Positions 11,980-21,888 of a stretch of 64,000 nucleotides of DNA are shown one piece after another. The position numbers were made by a program, and so were the translations under genes. Positions within the stretch are counted from its first letter, which is position 1, and every line of letters begins with the position of its first letter. Source of the DNA: Polaromonas sp. (GTDB taxonomy: Bacteria; Pseudomonadota; Gammaproteobacteria; Burkholderiales; Burkholderiaceae_C); assembly GCF_012927455.1 (NCBI RefSeq), contig NZ_JABBPE010000002.1, positions 248,001-312,000 of the forward strand, read 5' to 3'. The notes below the pieces were generated by a model. That model did not search any database. It had not been told where the DNA came from and worked only from the letters and a program-made list of their open reading frames with translations.

Positions 11980-12296
11980 GACCGAGCTGCTCGACATCCT
12001 GGCCAATCCGCAGTTCTGGAGCGCCGTGCTGCGCATCGCCCCGCCACTACTCCTGGGTGGTGTTTGCCTCGTGGCGCCCCGGCAAGGCGCTGCTGGGCGC
12101 CCTTCTCTTTGCTTTTTTTGACGCCTTGCAGCTGCGGCTGCAAACGTCGGGCATCGCTAACTCGTCGTTTCAGGTGCCCTACCAGCTGTATTTGATGCTG
12201 CCTTATGTGCTGTCCATCCTGGCGTTAGTGCTTGCCGCGCGCAAAGCCGCCTACCCGCAGGCGCTGATGAAACCTTATCGCAAGGGCGAGCGTTAA
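11980..12296 (+). pseudogene. ABC transporter permease remnant(s)
   Basis: Short permease N-term like segment (MTELLDILANPQFWSAVLRIAPPLLLGG) fused to a permease C-term (FASWRPGKALLGALLFAFFDALQLRLQ...LPYVLSILALVLAARKA). Confidence 0.75.
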
Positions 12297-12327
12297 GCTT
12301 GCGCCATCCACCCCAGGAGGTTTCCCC

Positions 12328-13602
12328 ATGCTGGACTTACTGATCAAGAACGCCACCCTGCCCGACGGCAGAACCAATATGGCCGTCGCCGTGCAGGACG
12401 GCCGCATCACAGCCGCAGTGCCCGGCCTGGACGCGCCGGCCCATGAAACGCTGGACGCCGGCGGCTACCTGCTGAGCCCGCATTTTGTCGACCCACATTT
12501 CCACATGGACGCCACGCTGAGCTACGGCCTGCCGCGCGTGAATGAGTCCGGCACGCTGCTCGAAGGCATCGCGCTGTGGGGCGAGCTCAAGCCACTGCTG
12601 ACGCCCGAGGCGCTGATCGAGCGCGCCCTGACCTACTGCGACTGGGCCGTGGCCAAGGGCCTGCTGGCCATCCGCAGCCATGTCGACACCAGCGACCCGA
12701 GCCTGCTGGCGGTGGATGCGCTGCTGGAGGTGAAGAAACAAGTCGCACCCTATATCGATCTGCAGCTGGTGGCTTTTCCGCAAGACGGTGTTCTAAGGAT
12801 AAAGGGCGGCGTGGAGAATCTGAAACGCGCGCTGGACAAGGGGGTGGATGTCGTCGGCGGCATCCCGCACTTTGAACGCACCATGGCCGAGGGCGCCGCC
12901 AGCGTGAAGCTGCTGTGCGAGATCGCGGCCGAGCGCGGCTTGCTGGTGGACATGCACTGCGACGAATCAGACGACCCGCTGTCGCGCCACATAGAGACGC
13001 TGGCTTTTGAGGCCCAGCGCCTGAGCCTGCAGGGCCGCGTCAACGGCTCACACTGTACGTCGATGCACAGCATGGACAACTACTACGTAAGCAAGCTGAT
13101 TCCCCTCATAGCCGAATCACAGGTCAGCGTGATCGCCAACCCGTTGATCAACATCACGCTGCAGGGCCGGCACGACAGCTACCCCAAGCGGCGCGGCATG
13201 ACCCGCGTGCCCGAGCTGATGGCCGCCGGCGTCAACGTCGCTTTCGGCCACGACTGCGTGATGGACCCCTGGTACGGCATGGGCAGCGGCGACATGCTGG
13301 AAGTGGCGCATATGGGCCTGCATGTGGCGCAGATGACCAGCCAGAAAGGCATACGAGCCTGTTTCGACGCAGTGACAACCAACGCAGCGAAGGTGATGCA
13401 TCTGCAGGGCTACGGGCTGGAGGCGGGCTGCGATGCGAGCTTTGTGCTGCTGCAGGCGCGCGACCCGGTTGAGGCGATCCGGCTGCGGGCCAATCGCTTG
13501 AAGGTTTGGAGGAAAGGGACGCTTCTGGCCGAGACTGCGGAGGTGGTGGCGCGGTTGAATCTGCTGGAGCGGCCAGAAAAAGTCAATTTTATGCGCCGCT
13601 AA
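12328..13602 (+). CDS. codA: Cytosine deaminase-like amidohydrolase
   Basis: FVDPHFHMDATLSYG, HVDTSDPSLLAVDALLEVK, DMHCDESDDPLSRHIET, FGHDCVMDPWYGMGSGDMLEVAHMGLHV align with E. coli CodA from memory. Confidence 0.8.
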   Translation: MLDLLIKNATLPDGRTNMAVAVQDGRITAAVPGLDAPAHETLDAGGYLLSPHFVDPHFHMDATLSYGLPRVNESGTLLEGIALWGELKPLLTPEALIERALTYCDWAVAKGLLAIRSHVDTSDPSLLAVDALLEVKKQVAPYIDLQLVAFPQDGVLRIKGGVENLKRALDKGVDVVGGIPHFERTMAEGAASVKLLCEIAAERGLLVDMHCDESDDPLSRHIETLAFEAQRLSLQGRVNGSHCTSMHSMDNYYVSKLIPLIAESQVSVIANPLINITLQGRHDSYPKRRGMTRVPELMAAGVNVAFGHDCVMDPWYGMGSGDMLEVAHMGLHVAQMTSQKGIRACFDAVTTNAAKVMHLQGYGLEAGCDASFVLLQARDPVEAIRLRANRLKVWRKGTLLAETAEVVARLNLLERPEKVNFMRR

Positions 13603-13651
13603 GCTGCTCCTGAGCCGCTTTTTTGCCAGAGCGATTCAGACCTCCAGGAGG

Positions 13652-14065
13652 TCAGCCAAGCGCATTCTCAAACGGGTTAAAAATCTCAACACCAAAATCG
13701 GATAAGTCCGCAACATTGCGCGTCACCACCTTCAGTTGATGGCGAATGGCCGTTGCGGCAATCATCGCGTCCTCATACAAGGTGTCAGAGCGCCGGTGCA
13801 TGAGCTTTGCCCAGTGGCGAAAGCTTGCAGCATCCATCGGCAGCACGTTGTAAGACGCGGCCACCAAGTCGGCCCATTGCTCTATCTCCGCAGCCTTGGC
13901 CGCATCCTGATCGCGTGTGAGCTCAATGCCCGCCTGAATCTCGCCAAGGCTTACAGCCGAAATGTGCAGGTCGCTGTCAGCCACAGACTGAAACCACGCC
14001 AGTACTGCGCCATGCGGCCTGGGGCGACGCAGTTCAGAAATAACGTTCGTATCCAGCAAGTACAT
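13652..14065 (-). CDS. PIN-domain toxin, VapC family
   Basis: MYLLDTNVISELRRPRPHG...YEDAMIAATAIRHQLKVVTRNVADLSDFGVEIFNPF; trimmed start. Confidence 0.92.
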   Translation of the reverse strand: MYLLDTNVISELRRPRPHGAVLAWFQSVADSDLHISAVSLGEIQAGIELTRDQDAAKAAEIEQWADLVAASYNVLPMDAASFRHWAKLMHRRSDTLYEDAMIAATAIRHQLKVVTRNVADLSDFGVEIFNPFENALG

Positions 14066-14070
14066 GGCGC

Positions 14071-14328
14071 TTAGCCCAGCGCCATAACCTGCCGCCGGCG
14101 GGCAGAACCACGTGGTGGCACCAGAAATTCGGTGCGGGCAGCATCCGATAAAAGCAACTCCTTCAGCGACGGCCTGGCAGCAGACTGCAAGCGCCGCCAC
14201 TCTGCAGCTGGCACCAACACAGCCGCCTCAGCACCCCGGCGCGTCACCATCTGCGGCCCTTCGGCCAGGCAGGCATCAAGGAATTCACTGAAACGTGCTT
14301 TTGCGTGTTGTACTGGCCATGTGTTCAT
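14071..14328 (-). CDS. Phd/YefM-family antitoxin
   Basis: WPVQHAKARFSEFLDACLAEGPQMVTRRGAEAAVLVPAAEW. Confidence 0.9.
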   Translation of the reverse strand: MNTWPVQHAKARFSEFLDACLAEGPQMVTRRGAEAAVLVPAAEWRRLQSAARPSLKELLLSDAARTEFLVPPRGSARRRQVMALG

Positions 14329-14347
14329 TGAAATACCCCTTATTTAA

Positions 14348-14367
14348 CTAGTCATCTGTCTAGTCAT
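14348..14367. promoter_or_regulatory. Direct repeat CTAGTCAT-N4-CTAGTCAT upstream of TA pair, candidate operator
   Basis: Two identical octamers 12 bp apart immediately upstream of the antitoxin start. Confidence 0.5.
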
Positions 14368-14406
14368 TTTAATATAAACCGCAATAGGTTACTGCGGCTT
14401 GCCCCC

Positions 14407-15738
14407 TCAAGGCGCAGGCAACTTAATCTCCACCCGCCCGCCGCCCATCGAGCCGCGCGAAAGCTTCAGCTCCCCCTGGTGGCTGGCCACCAGGTCGCTC
14501 ACCACCGCCAGCCCGACGCCGTGCCCGGGCACGCGCTCGTCGCCCCGCACATGCAGCCGCAGGACGGACTCGGTGTCGCTGAAGCCGGGGCCGTCGTCTT
14601 CGATGCGGATGCACAAGCGCCGTGTTTCGCGCCACACGCGCACCAAAACCCGGCTCTGCGCCCACTTGGCCGCGTTGTCCAGCAGGTTACCCAGCATCTC
14701 GAACAGGTCGCCCTCGTCGATGCGCCAGGCCAGCTCTAGCGGGCACTCGATGCTGAAGTCCAAGGCCTTTTCGGCATAGACCTTGGCCAGCGCGTCGCGA
14801 ATGCGCTCCACGATCGGCGCCAGCGGAAGCGGCGGCGCAAAGCGCGCGGCGCCGCCCGCGATGGCGCGCCCCAGCTGGTGCTGCACGATGTCGTCCATGC
14901 GGTTCACCTGCTGGGCCACGGTGGCTGGCAGTTGGGCCGGCTCGGCCAGGGCGCTGCGCAGCACGGCCAGCGGCGTTTTCAGGCTGTGGGCCAGAAAGCT
15001 CAGTGCGTCGCGCTGCCGGGTCTGGCGCACGCGCTCTTGCTGGATCAAGGTGTTCAGGTTGTCCGTGAGGCCGGAGATTTCGGTGGGGTAGCGGCCCTCA
15101 ATGCGCGATTGCCCGCCCTCTTCGATGCGCCGGATCTCGCTGGCCACCTGCCGCAGCGGCGCCAGGCCCCAGCGCAGCAGCCACAGCTGGGCCAGCAACA
15201 GCAATACGGCGGCGCCGCCCAGCCAGAGCCACAGCGTGCGTGTGAAGGCGCCGACCTCGCGGTCAAAGGCCGCGCGGTCTTCCAGTACCGTAAGCACCAG
15301 CGGCGCCTCACGCGCGGAGGCCTTCCAAGTGACGGCGTAGCTGACCGACAGGAAGGACCCGCTAATCCCCTCCACCGTTTCGTTACGCCACTGACCGGCT
15401 TGCAGGCTGCGCTGGAACGGCGGCTGTTGGCCCAAGGTGGAAGCCGACTGCCATTGCTTCCCCCACGACACGTTGTAGATGCCGGCATACAGGCCGGAAC
15501 CCGGCAGCGAGAGGCGCGGCTCGGCAAACCCCGGCGGCATCACCAGCGCCCCGCCGGCATCGAGTTCGGCCGCTGCCAGCAGCAGGTAGATGGTGCTCTG
15601 CAGCCGGCCGAAATAGGCCGCCCGCACACTTTCAGCATTGGCACGCTGCACCGCCAGCCCTGCGCCCGTTAAAAAGGCCAGCAGCACCAAGGCGGCACCC
15701 AGCAGGAGCCGGGCACGGATGGAGGTGCCGGCCCTCAT
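14407..15738 (-). CDS. Sensor histidine kinase (PhoQ/QseC-like)
   Basis: FLAHSLKTPLAVLRSAL H-box, HATPase motifs. Confidence 0.92.
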   Translation of the reverse strand: MRAGTSIRARLLLGAALVLLAFLTGAGLAVQRANAESVRAAYFGRLQSTIYLLLAAAELDAGGALVMPPGFAEPRLSLPGSGLYAGIYNVSWGKQWQSASTLGQQPPFQRSLQAGQWRNETVEGISGSFLSVSYAVTWKASAREAPLVLTVLEDRAAFDREVGAFTRTLWLWLGGAAVLLLLAQLWLLRWGLAPLRQVASEIRRIEEGGQSRIEGRYPTEISGLTDNLNTLIQQERVRQTRQRDALSFLAHSLKTPLAVLRSALAEPAQLPATVAQQVNRMDDIVQHQLGRAIAGGAARFAPPLPLAPIVERIRDALAKVYAEKALDFSIECPLELAWRIDEGDLFEMLGNLLDNAAKWAQSRVLVRVWRETRRLCIRIEDDGPGFSDTESVLRLHVRGDERVPGHGVGLAVVSDLVASHQGELKLSRGSMGGGRVEIKLPAP

Positions 15739-16406
15739 TCCAGGGTGAACCGGTAGCCCCGTCCGCGCACGGTCTCGATCGGACCGAGGCTGCCTTCCGG
15801 GTCAAGCTTGCGCCGCAGCCGGCCCACCAGCACCTCCAGCACGTTGCTGTCGCGGTCTTCGCCGTGCGGGTACAGGTAGTCCGACAGCGCCTGCCGGGTG
15901 ACGATGGCCGGGCGCTGACGCACCAGGGTTTCGAGCAGGCGGTACTCAAAGGCCGTAAGCTCCAGCGCCGCGCCATTAAGCCGCACCGCCTGCGCCGTCA
16001 GGTCAATGCTGAGGGGGCCGAGCATTAGCACGTCGGACGCGGTCTTAAGCGAGCGCCGCAGCAAGGCCTTAAGACGCGCCGCCAGCTCCGGGTATTCGAA
16101 AGGCTTGACCAGGTAGTCGTCGGCGCCGGCTTCCAGGCCGACCACCTTGTCTTGCCAGCTGCCGCGCGCGGTGAGGATCAGGATGGGCAGGGCGCTCCCG
16201 TCCTGGCGCAGGTGCTGCACGATGGTCAGCCCATTCAGCTTCGGCAGTCCCAAGTCAACGATGGCCAGATCGACCGGGTACTCGCGCGCCAGGAACAGGC
16301 CCTCTTCGCCGTCTTTGGCCTGGTCAACCCGGTAGCCATCGGCCTCCAGCTGGCGGGCCAGGGTGAGCCGCAGCGCGGCATCGTCCTCGATCAGCAACAG
16401 GCGCAT
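15735..16406 (-). CDS. OmpR/PhoP-family response regulator
   Basis: MRLLLIEDDAALRLTLARQL receiver, winged helix C-term RGRGYRFTLE. Confidence 0.95.
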   Translation of the reverse strand: MRLLLIEDDAALRLTLARQLEADGYRVDQAKDGEEGLFLAREYPVDLAIVDLGLPKLNGLTIVQHLRQDGSALPILILTARGSWQDKVVGLEAGADDYLVKPFEYPELAARLKALLRRSLKTASDVLMLGPLSIDLTAQAVRLNGAALELTAFEYRLLETLVRQRPAIVTRQALSDYLYPHGEDRDSNVLEVLVGRLRRKLDPEGSLGPIETVRGRGYRFTLE

Positions 16407-16432
16407 GAGATTTGGGCTGCCGCAAGCCGGCC

Positions 16433-16669
16433 TTAGCGGACCTGGCCGGTGGCAACGTCCACCTGGATCACGCGGACTTCACCCGCTGGCGTAACCACCT
16501 TGACGCGCCAGACCGGTTGGCCCGAAGACTCGGACTTCTCGACCGACAACACGCGGCCACCACTGGCCTGCTGGGCCACCGTGGCCGCGTCGTCGCGGCT
16601 CAGGTCGGCCCAAGCCAGGTTGGATGCCAGCAGCAAGGTGGCGCAGAGCAGTTTGGCAAATGCGTTCAT
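16433..16669 (-). CDS. Small PepSY-domain exported protein
   Basis: Signal peptide; GRVLSVEKSESSGQPVWRVKVVTPAGEVRVIQVDVATGQV. Confidence 0.8.
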   Translation of the reverse strand: MNAFAKLLCATLLLASNLAWADLSRDDAATVAQQASGGRVLSVEKSESSGQPVWRVKVVTPAGEVRVIQVDVATGQVR

Positions 16670-17283
16670 CGGTTGTAGGCACCATAGTACTCGCGACCGC
16701 CACGGTCATCGCGCTTGCCCTGGTATTCGCGTGCGCCCTGATAACCCTGGTAATCGCCCCCCGCCGGCTCTACCGGGGCCACCGAAACGCGCACGGGCAG
16801 GGTGCGGCCCGGGTTCTCGCGGGTCACCGTGCTGTAGACCTGACCGCGGTACTCGTACTCGACCTGGTAGCCCGTGAGCCGTGACTGCACGTCATTGACG
16901 GTGCGACAGTTCTGCACCTGGCGCTGCTGCTGCTGCGCTGCCTGTTGGTAGCCGCCCCAGCCGTTCTGGTTAGCAAAGTGCTCGCCGGTCAGCGCGCCGA
17001 CCACGGCACCGACGGCGGTGGCGGCGTCGCGGCCGCGGCCCCCGCCGACCTGGTTGCCCAGCAACGCGCCGGCCACACCGCCAATCGCCAGCCCGCCGTA
17101 ATTGCGCGAAGCCGGCACGGCTTGCTGCTCGGTTACCCACTGGCTGGTGCACTCGTTGCGCGGCACGGAGATGCTCTCGTGCTGTGGGGTGACATTGCGC
17201 ACGCGGGCAGTGTCGTTGAAGGTCTGGGCCTGGACGCCCGCTGCCAGCAGCGTGGTCAGGCAAAGAATGGCAGAACGTTTCAT
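16666..17283 (-). CDS. Glycine-zipper 2TM outer-membrane/periplasmic protein
   Basis: MKRSAILCLTTLLAAGVQA signal; GGVAGALLGNQVGGGRGRDAATAVGAVVGAL. Confidence 0.8.
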   Translation of the reverse strand: MKRSAILCLTTLLAAGVQAQTFNDTARVRNVTPQHESISVPRNECTSQWVTEQQAVPASRNYGGLAIGGVAGALLGNQVGGGRGRDAATAVGAVVGALTGEHFANQNGWGGYQQAAQQQQRQVQNCRTVNDVQSRLTGYQVEYEYRGQVYSTVTRENPGRTLPVRVSVAPVEPAGGDYQGYQGAREYQGKRDDRGGREYYGAYNR

Positions 17284-17479
17284 GGAGAGCTCCTTGGTTG
17301 ATGTGATACAGAGCTTACGAAGGAGTGGGTGAATGGAAGCTGAACGAAATCGATAAAAGGTTGTTTTCTGCTTTTTGTGCAGGCGCACCCGGCTTGAGTG
17401 CCCCGAGAGCGTCAGGCTGCTCTGCGAGATCGCGCCGTTGGCCAAGTCCGATTCAGACTCTCCAGAAGTCAGCTACGGC

Positions 17480-17640
17480 AGATTCGAACGGGTGACTCAG
17501 ATGGGTTTAGCAACTGAACGCCAAAAGCAGAAAAATCTGCGCCTTTGCACGTGACCACCGCCAGCTGATGTCGAACTGCCGTCGCTGCGATCATCGCATC
17601 CTCATACAAGGTGTCGGCGCGGCGGTGCATGGCGTTTTTA
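17480..17640 (-). pseudogene. C-terminal remnant of a second VapC-like PIN toxin
   Basis: MHRRADTLYEDAMIAATAVRHQLAVVTCKGADFSAFGVQLLNPSES parallels the 13652..14065 toxin; no N-terminal domain. Confidence 0.7.
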
Positions 17641-17932
17641 TTCAAGGCTTTACTGGAAAGCTGCCGTGCGTCGCCGGCGACCGGCACCACGCTTTGCCAC
17701 CTTGGGCTCCGACTGCATGATGCGCTCCGATGGCGAGTTAAGCATCTTGCTTCCAATTTCAACGCCTGGTTTTGGTTAAGAATTCCTGCATGCGTCAGGC
17801 CAGGGACCTGGTTGACCCGGCCAGCCTGGCCCCCGCTCACCGGAAGGAGCTTAAAGCTTTCCTGGCTGCCATCGATGCAAACGACAATGTGCAGAATATG
17901 TTTTGTCGGCTTGGCGGAGTAAGGAAACTTTG

Positions 17933-18544
17933 ATGCAAAAAATCTCGTGGCACCCAGCGTTTTGGCTTTTGCTCGCCTTGCTGGGAGGCTTCCAACAAGT
18001 TCAGGCCCAAGAGGTTCAGGCCCGGCACCCCGCAGACCATTGGGAGTTCGCAGTGGAGACGGGTTACCTGAGAAAGATTAGAAACAACTCACCGCTCGAC
18101 TACCGCATCGTCCCGACGCAGGCGGTCTGGCGCAGCCCCCCGCTGTTCGATCTGTGGCGAGGCGAAAGTGGCGCCAGGTTGACAGTGCGCAATCGGCTGG
18201 CGCTGGTGGCTGAGACATTTGTCAGAGGGCCGGAGGACTACTATGTCGCGTTTGCCGGTTCGCCAACCTTCGAGCTGTGGTCGGCCGACCAGAAAACCGC
18301 GCTTTTCTATGAAATAGGCGGCGGCGTTGGCCTGTTGAATTCAAAGGGCGTGCCGGGCGGGCAAGGGCAGGATCTGGCTTTCAACTGGTTCACCCAACTG
18401 GGTCTGCGCCGTCAACTGAGCAACAAGCTGGGCCTGACGGGCGGCGTCTATTTCACGCACCATTCCAATCTCGGCATGACTGACCCCAATCCAGGCATTG
18501 ACGTGCTGGGCGTCAATTTCGGTGTGGTCTGGCAGCTCGATTGA
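17933..18544 (+). CDS. PagL-like lipid A deacylase / acyloxyacyl hydrolase family
   Basis: Signal peptide; YFTHHSNLGMTDPNPGIDVLGV active-site-like motif. Confidence 0.8.
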   Translation: MQKISWHPAFWLLLALLGGFQQVQAQEVQARHPADHWEFAVETGYLRKIRNNSPLDYRIVPTQAVWRSPPLFDLWRGESGARLTVRNRLALVAETFVRGPEDYYVAFAGSPTFELWSADQKTALFYEIGGGVGLLNSKGVPGGQGQDLAFNWFTQLGLRRQLSNKLGLTGGVYFTHHSNLGMTDPNPGIDVLGVNFGVVWQLD

Positions 18545-18636
18545 TGGCGAGATGCAACTACCTTGCCTGGGTCGTTTTTAACGCCATAGGTCGAACGCCG
18601 GCATGCTGCGTTGAGGTGCAACCGGGCCGCTCGCAA

Positions 18637-20694
18637 TCAACGTGACCGGACGACCTTCCCGGCATTGAGCCGCAAGTTCTGCGCAGGCACCGGCCATGCG
18701 CCTTGCTCGATGACACGCCCGTCCTGAAACAAAAGCCAGCTCTGCCGCCCATAGTGCGGCAGCGAGCGCTGCAGCGTGCCGAGTAAGTCCGGGCTGTCAG
18801 CCATCACGAAGGCGAAGGTCCTGCCGCTTGGCGCACGCGCGGTCCATGCCTGGGCGGACCCCTTGAGCGGCCGCTGCCCAACTGGATTGGCCGGGTTCGC
18901 CTGCAGTAGAACATCAGGCAATCCGCCAATGCCCAAGCGAGGCAGCAAACGACGGATGCTGTTCGCGTCTCCAATAACAAGGGTCGGCAGCGCCGATGCA
19001 GACAGCAATTCCGCCTCGCGCACCTCGCGGGCCTGCGCGTCCAGCAGTCGGGCCGCCAGAGCCGTGGCTGGAACCTTCCACTGGAGTGCCTGGTTGGCGA
19101 GAAACAGCTTTGGTCGCGGAGAAATAAAGATCTCCCTGAAAATCGGCGGCACCGTCGCAGGGTCCAGCCGGCGCCACAGCCGCAACTCGGGATCGAGCTC
19201 GACCTGCGCCGCGTCTGGCGCAGCGTGTATTGAAGCCAGGTCGACCACTGTTTCCCAATCCCGCACACGCACACCGATATCACGGCTTGCACCAGAGGCC
19301 GGGCGCACGCGCAAAGGCACGAGCATGTCAAACACCCCACCCTGCTGAATCAGGCGAAAGCTGCCTTTGGAGTCGGTATTGCGGCGTGGCGCAAGGACCA
19401 GTTGGGCCGATGATGGCCGATGCACCCATTGCGCGAAAAAGCGCGACAAGTCTCGCCCGGCGGCCAGTGAAAACGCCGCTTCGAGATCTTTCCAGCTGGC
19501 GGCCTTGAAGCGCTGTCCTTGCCAGAACAGGCGAATTGCCTTGTCGAACGCCGCTGCTCCGATCTCATCGCGCAGCATGAAAAACAGCATGGCCGATTTG
19601 GAGTACCCGACGACGGAGGAGATGCCGTGCTGGCGTGATTTGAAGTCCGCCAGCGCTGTCTCATCGGGCGCTGCAATGGCCGTCAGGTCCCTGAGCCAAT
19701 TAAGCCGCATCTCGCGGGCGGACGGTTCGGACTGGTCCTCGCGGAAGGCGTAATCGGCCATGAAGGTCGTCAGCCCCTCGGACCAGTTGCCGCTGGACCA
19801 TTCGGGATACACGCCATTGCCCCACCAGTTGTGCAAGACCTCATGACCGAGTGAGGTGGCACGAATGAATGGCAGGCGCAAGACGTCGCGTCCGAGGTAG
19901 GTCAGGCTGGGCATGCCAAGGCCGTGCGACAGCGGGCTGGAGACCACGCTGAAATCGTCGAAAGGATAGTCGCCGATGAGGCGGCTGTAGCGCTGGATGT
20001 AGCGGGCGCTGTCCTGCAAGTAGCCGCCGGCCAGGCCAGCAAGCTCGGCATGAAACCAGGTCCGGACCGTCACGATTTTGCCGTTGTCCAGCGCAACGGA
20101 TTGTTGCGCCACCTCGTAAGGTCCGGCCATGATCCAGACACCTTCAGCAGGCTGCGCAAACTCGTACTCTGCGACGGTGCGCGCGCCGATTTCACTCACG
20201 CGCTGCTGGCTGCCCGGTGCGAGCCCCTTCTGGCCTGTTGGCAGCGACAACTTGAGCGTGTACGTGAAGGGCACGCCCGGGTCGGGATACCAGCCCGCGC
20301 CGGGCGACAGGTAACTGCCCTCGGGTGAAGCAAACAGCGCGGCCTGAACCGAGGCGTCGCGCTGATCGCTTTTGGGAAGGGCCGGCAAGGTCCCCGAATA
20401 CGCCATGCTGAAATGTTGCGGTGTTTCGGGTGCTGAGGCCTGGGGCGGTGACGGCTTTCTCCCGGAATCCGTCGACCCGGCAACGGACATTGCCACGCCG
20501 TTCAACGTGACACTGGAAACCCTGAATAGCGGGTTCAGCTGCAGCTGCGGCGGCCCTGCGGCCGTTGTCAATTCCGCCCTGGCGTTGAAGGCCCGGGTGT
20601 CGGGGTCGAGCGTAACTTCCAAATCAAGGTGCGGCGGCGCGGCGTGGGCACTGTGAAACAAGACCAGCAGCGCAAATCCCGCCAACCACTTCAT
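18637..20694 (-). CDS. M1/M61-like gluzincin metallopeptidase, exported
   Basis: LGHEVLHNWWGNGVYPEWSSGNWSEGLTTFMADY (HEXXH); signal peptide MKWLAGFALLVLFHSAHA. Confidence 0.8.
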   Translation of the reverse strand: MKWLAGFALLVLFHSAHAAPPHLDLEVTLDPDTRAFNARAELTTAAGPPQLQLNPLFRVSSVTLNGVAMSVAGSTDSGRKPSPPQASAPETPQHFSMAYSGTLPALPKSDQRDASVQAALFASPEGSYLSPGAGWYPDPGVPFTYTLKLSLPTGQKGLAPGSQQRVSEIGARTVAEYEFAQPAEGVWIMAGPYEVAQQSVALDNGKIVTVRTWFHAELAGLAGGYLQDSARYIQRYSRLIGDYPFDDFSVVSSPLSHGLGMPSLTYLGRDVLRLPFIRATSLGHEVLHNWWGNGVYPEWSSGNWSEGLTTFMADYAFREDQSEPSAREMRLNWLRDLTAIAAPDETALADFKSRQHGISSVVGYSKSAMLFFMLRDEIGAAAFDKAIRLFWQGQRFKAASWKDLEAAFSLAAGRDLSRFFAQWVHRPSSAQLVLAPRRNTDSKGSFRLIQQGGVFDMLVPLRVRPASGASRDIGVRVRDWETVVDLASIHAAPDAAQVELDPELRLWRRLDPATVPPIFREIFISPRPKLFLANQALQWKVPATALAARLLDAQAREVREAELLSASALPTLVIGDANSIRRLLPRLGIGGLPDVLLQANPANPVGQRPLKGSAQAWTARAPSGRTFAFVMADSPDLLGTLQRSLPHYGRQSWLLFQDGRVIEQGAWPVPAQNLRLNAGKVVRSR

Positions 20695-20840
20695 GCAGTC
20701 CGCCCAGTTCAGCACGCGCCACGCTCCCCATGCTTGCGCCTGCAGGGCAGACCGCTGTGCCGGTGTGGCCGAAGCCGTGGCGTCAACGCTGGCGTGACCT
20801 TCAGCAACTTCGCTGAAGTCGAAATTTGGGTGGTTCAGAG

Positions 20841-21755
20841 TCATTGGGAGGAATGGGAAGGCTTTCCCTCCATCAACTTCACCAACGCCCATAGCACCCG
20901 ATTTGCCGGCGTCGCAATACCCAGCGCCTTGCCGCGCCGCACGATCAGGCCATTGAGGTAATCAATCTCGCTGCGTTTGCCGCGCGCCAGATCTTGTGCG
21001 GTGGATGAAAACTGACTGGGCATGCTGGCGGCGAGCTTGGCCACGGACGCATGCACATCGCCCGCCACCTGCACGCCATCGGCCTGGGCCACGGCCAGGC
21101 ATTCGGCCACCACGTCGCGCATCACGTCCTTGATGCCCTCGCCTGCCACCGTCTTGCCATAAGGCAGCTGGGCAATGGCCGAGACGGCGTTGTAGGCGCA
21201 GTTGAGGATCAGCTTGGCCCACAACTCGCCGCGCACGTTGTCTGAAATTTCGGTGGGCACGGCGGCGGCGATCAGCGCCTGCGCGACGGCTTCGCTGGCG
21301 CTTGAAGGCTCGATCACCAGTTCGCCGCGGCCATGGTGTTTGACGTGTCCAGGGCCGGCCATTTCAGTGGCAACGTAAACCACGGCGGCAGCCACCGCGT
21401 GCTCCGGCAGCACGGTGCGCAGCCGGTCGGCGTTGTCCACGCCGTTTTGCAGGCACAGCACCAGCGCATCGGACGCGAGGTGCGGCCGCAGCAGCGCGCC
21501 GGCGGCTTCGGTATCAAGCGACTTGACGCAGAACAGCACCAGCTTGGCGCCCTGCACCGCGGCCGGCTCGCTGCTGGCAGCCAGGCACACGCGTTCGTCG
21601 AAGGTTGTGGTCTGCATGCGCAGGCCGTCTTTAGCTATGGCTTCGACATGCAGGGGCCGCGCTATCAGCACCACCTCATGCCTGGCGCGCGCCAGCATGC
21701 CGCCGAAGTAACAACCGACGGCGCCTGCGCCCATGACGGCGACCTTGAAACTCAT
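20841..21755 (-). CDS. 2-dehydropantoate 2-reductase family
   Basis: MSFKVAVMGAGAVGCYFGGMLARA, LQNGVDN, ELWAKLILNCAYNAVSA. Confidence 0.88.
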   Translation of the reverse strand: MSFKVAVMGAGAVGCYFGGMLARARHEVVLIARPLHVEAIAKDGLRMQTTTFDERVCLAASSEPAAVQGAKLVLFCVKSLDTEAAGALLRPHLASDALVLCLQNGVDNADRLRTVLPEHAVAAAVVYVATEMAGPGHVKHHGRGELVIEPSSASEAVAQALIAAAVPTEISDNVRGELWAKLILNCAYNAVSAIAQLPYGKTVAGEGIKDVMRDVVAECLAVAQADGVQVAGDVHASVAKLAASMPSQFSSTAQDLARGKRSEIDYLNGLIVRRGKALGIATPANRVLWALVKLMEGKPSHSSQ

Positions 21756-21888
21756 TTTTGCTGCGTGCGGTTCGGTGAGCGGGATGCCGACCATGGTGGA
21801 CCTCTCGTGGGTGGAACAGAAAAAGCCATTTTAGGGAGGGCGGAAGAAGCGCGTGCAATGTGGGCCCGACGCTGGCAAACTTGAGACG

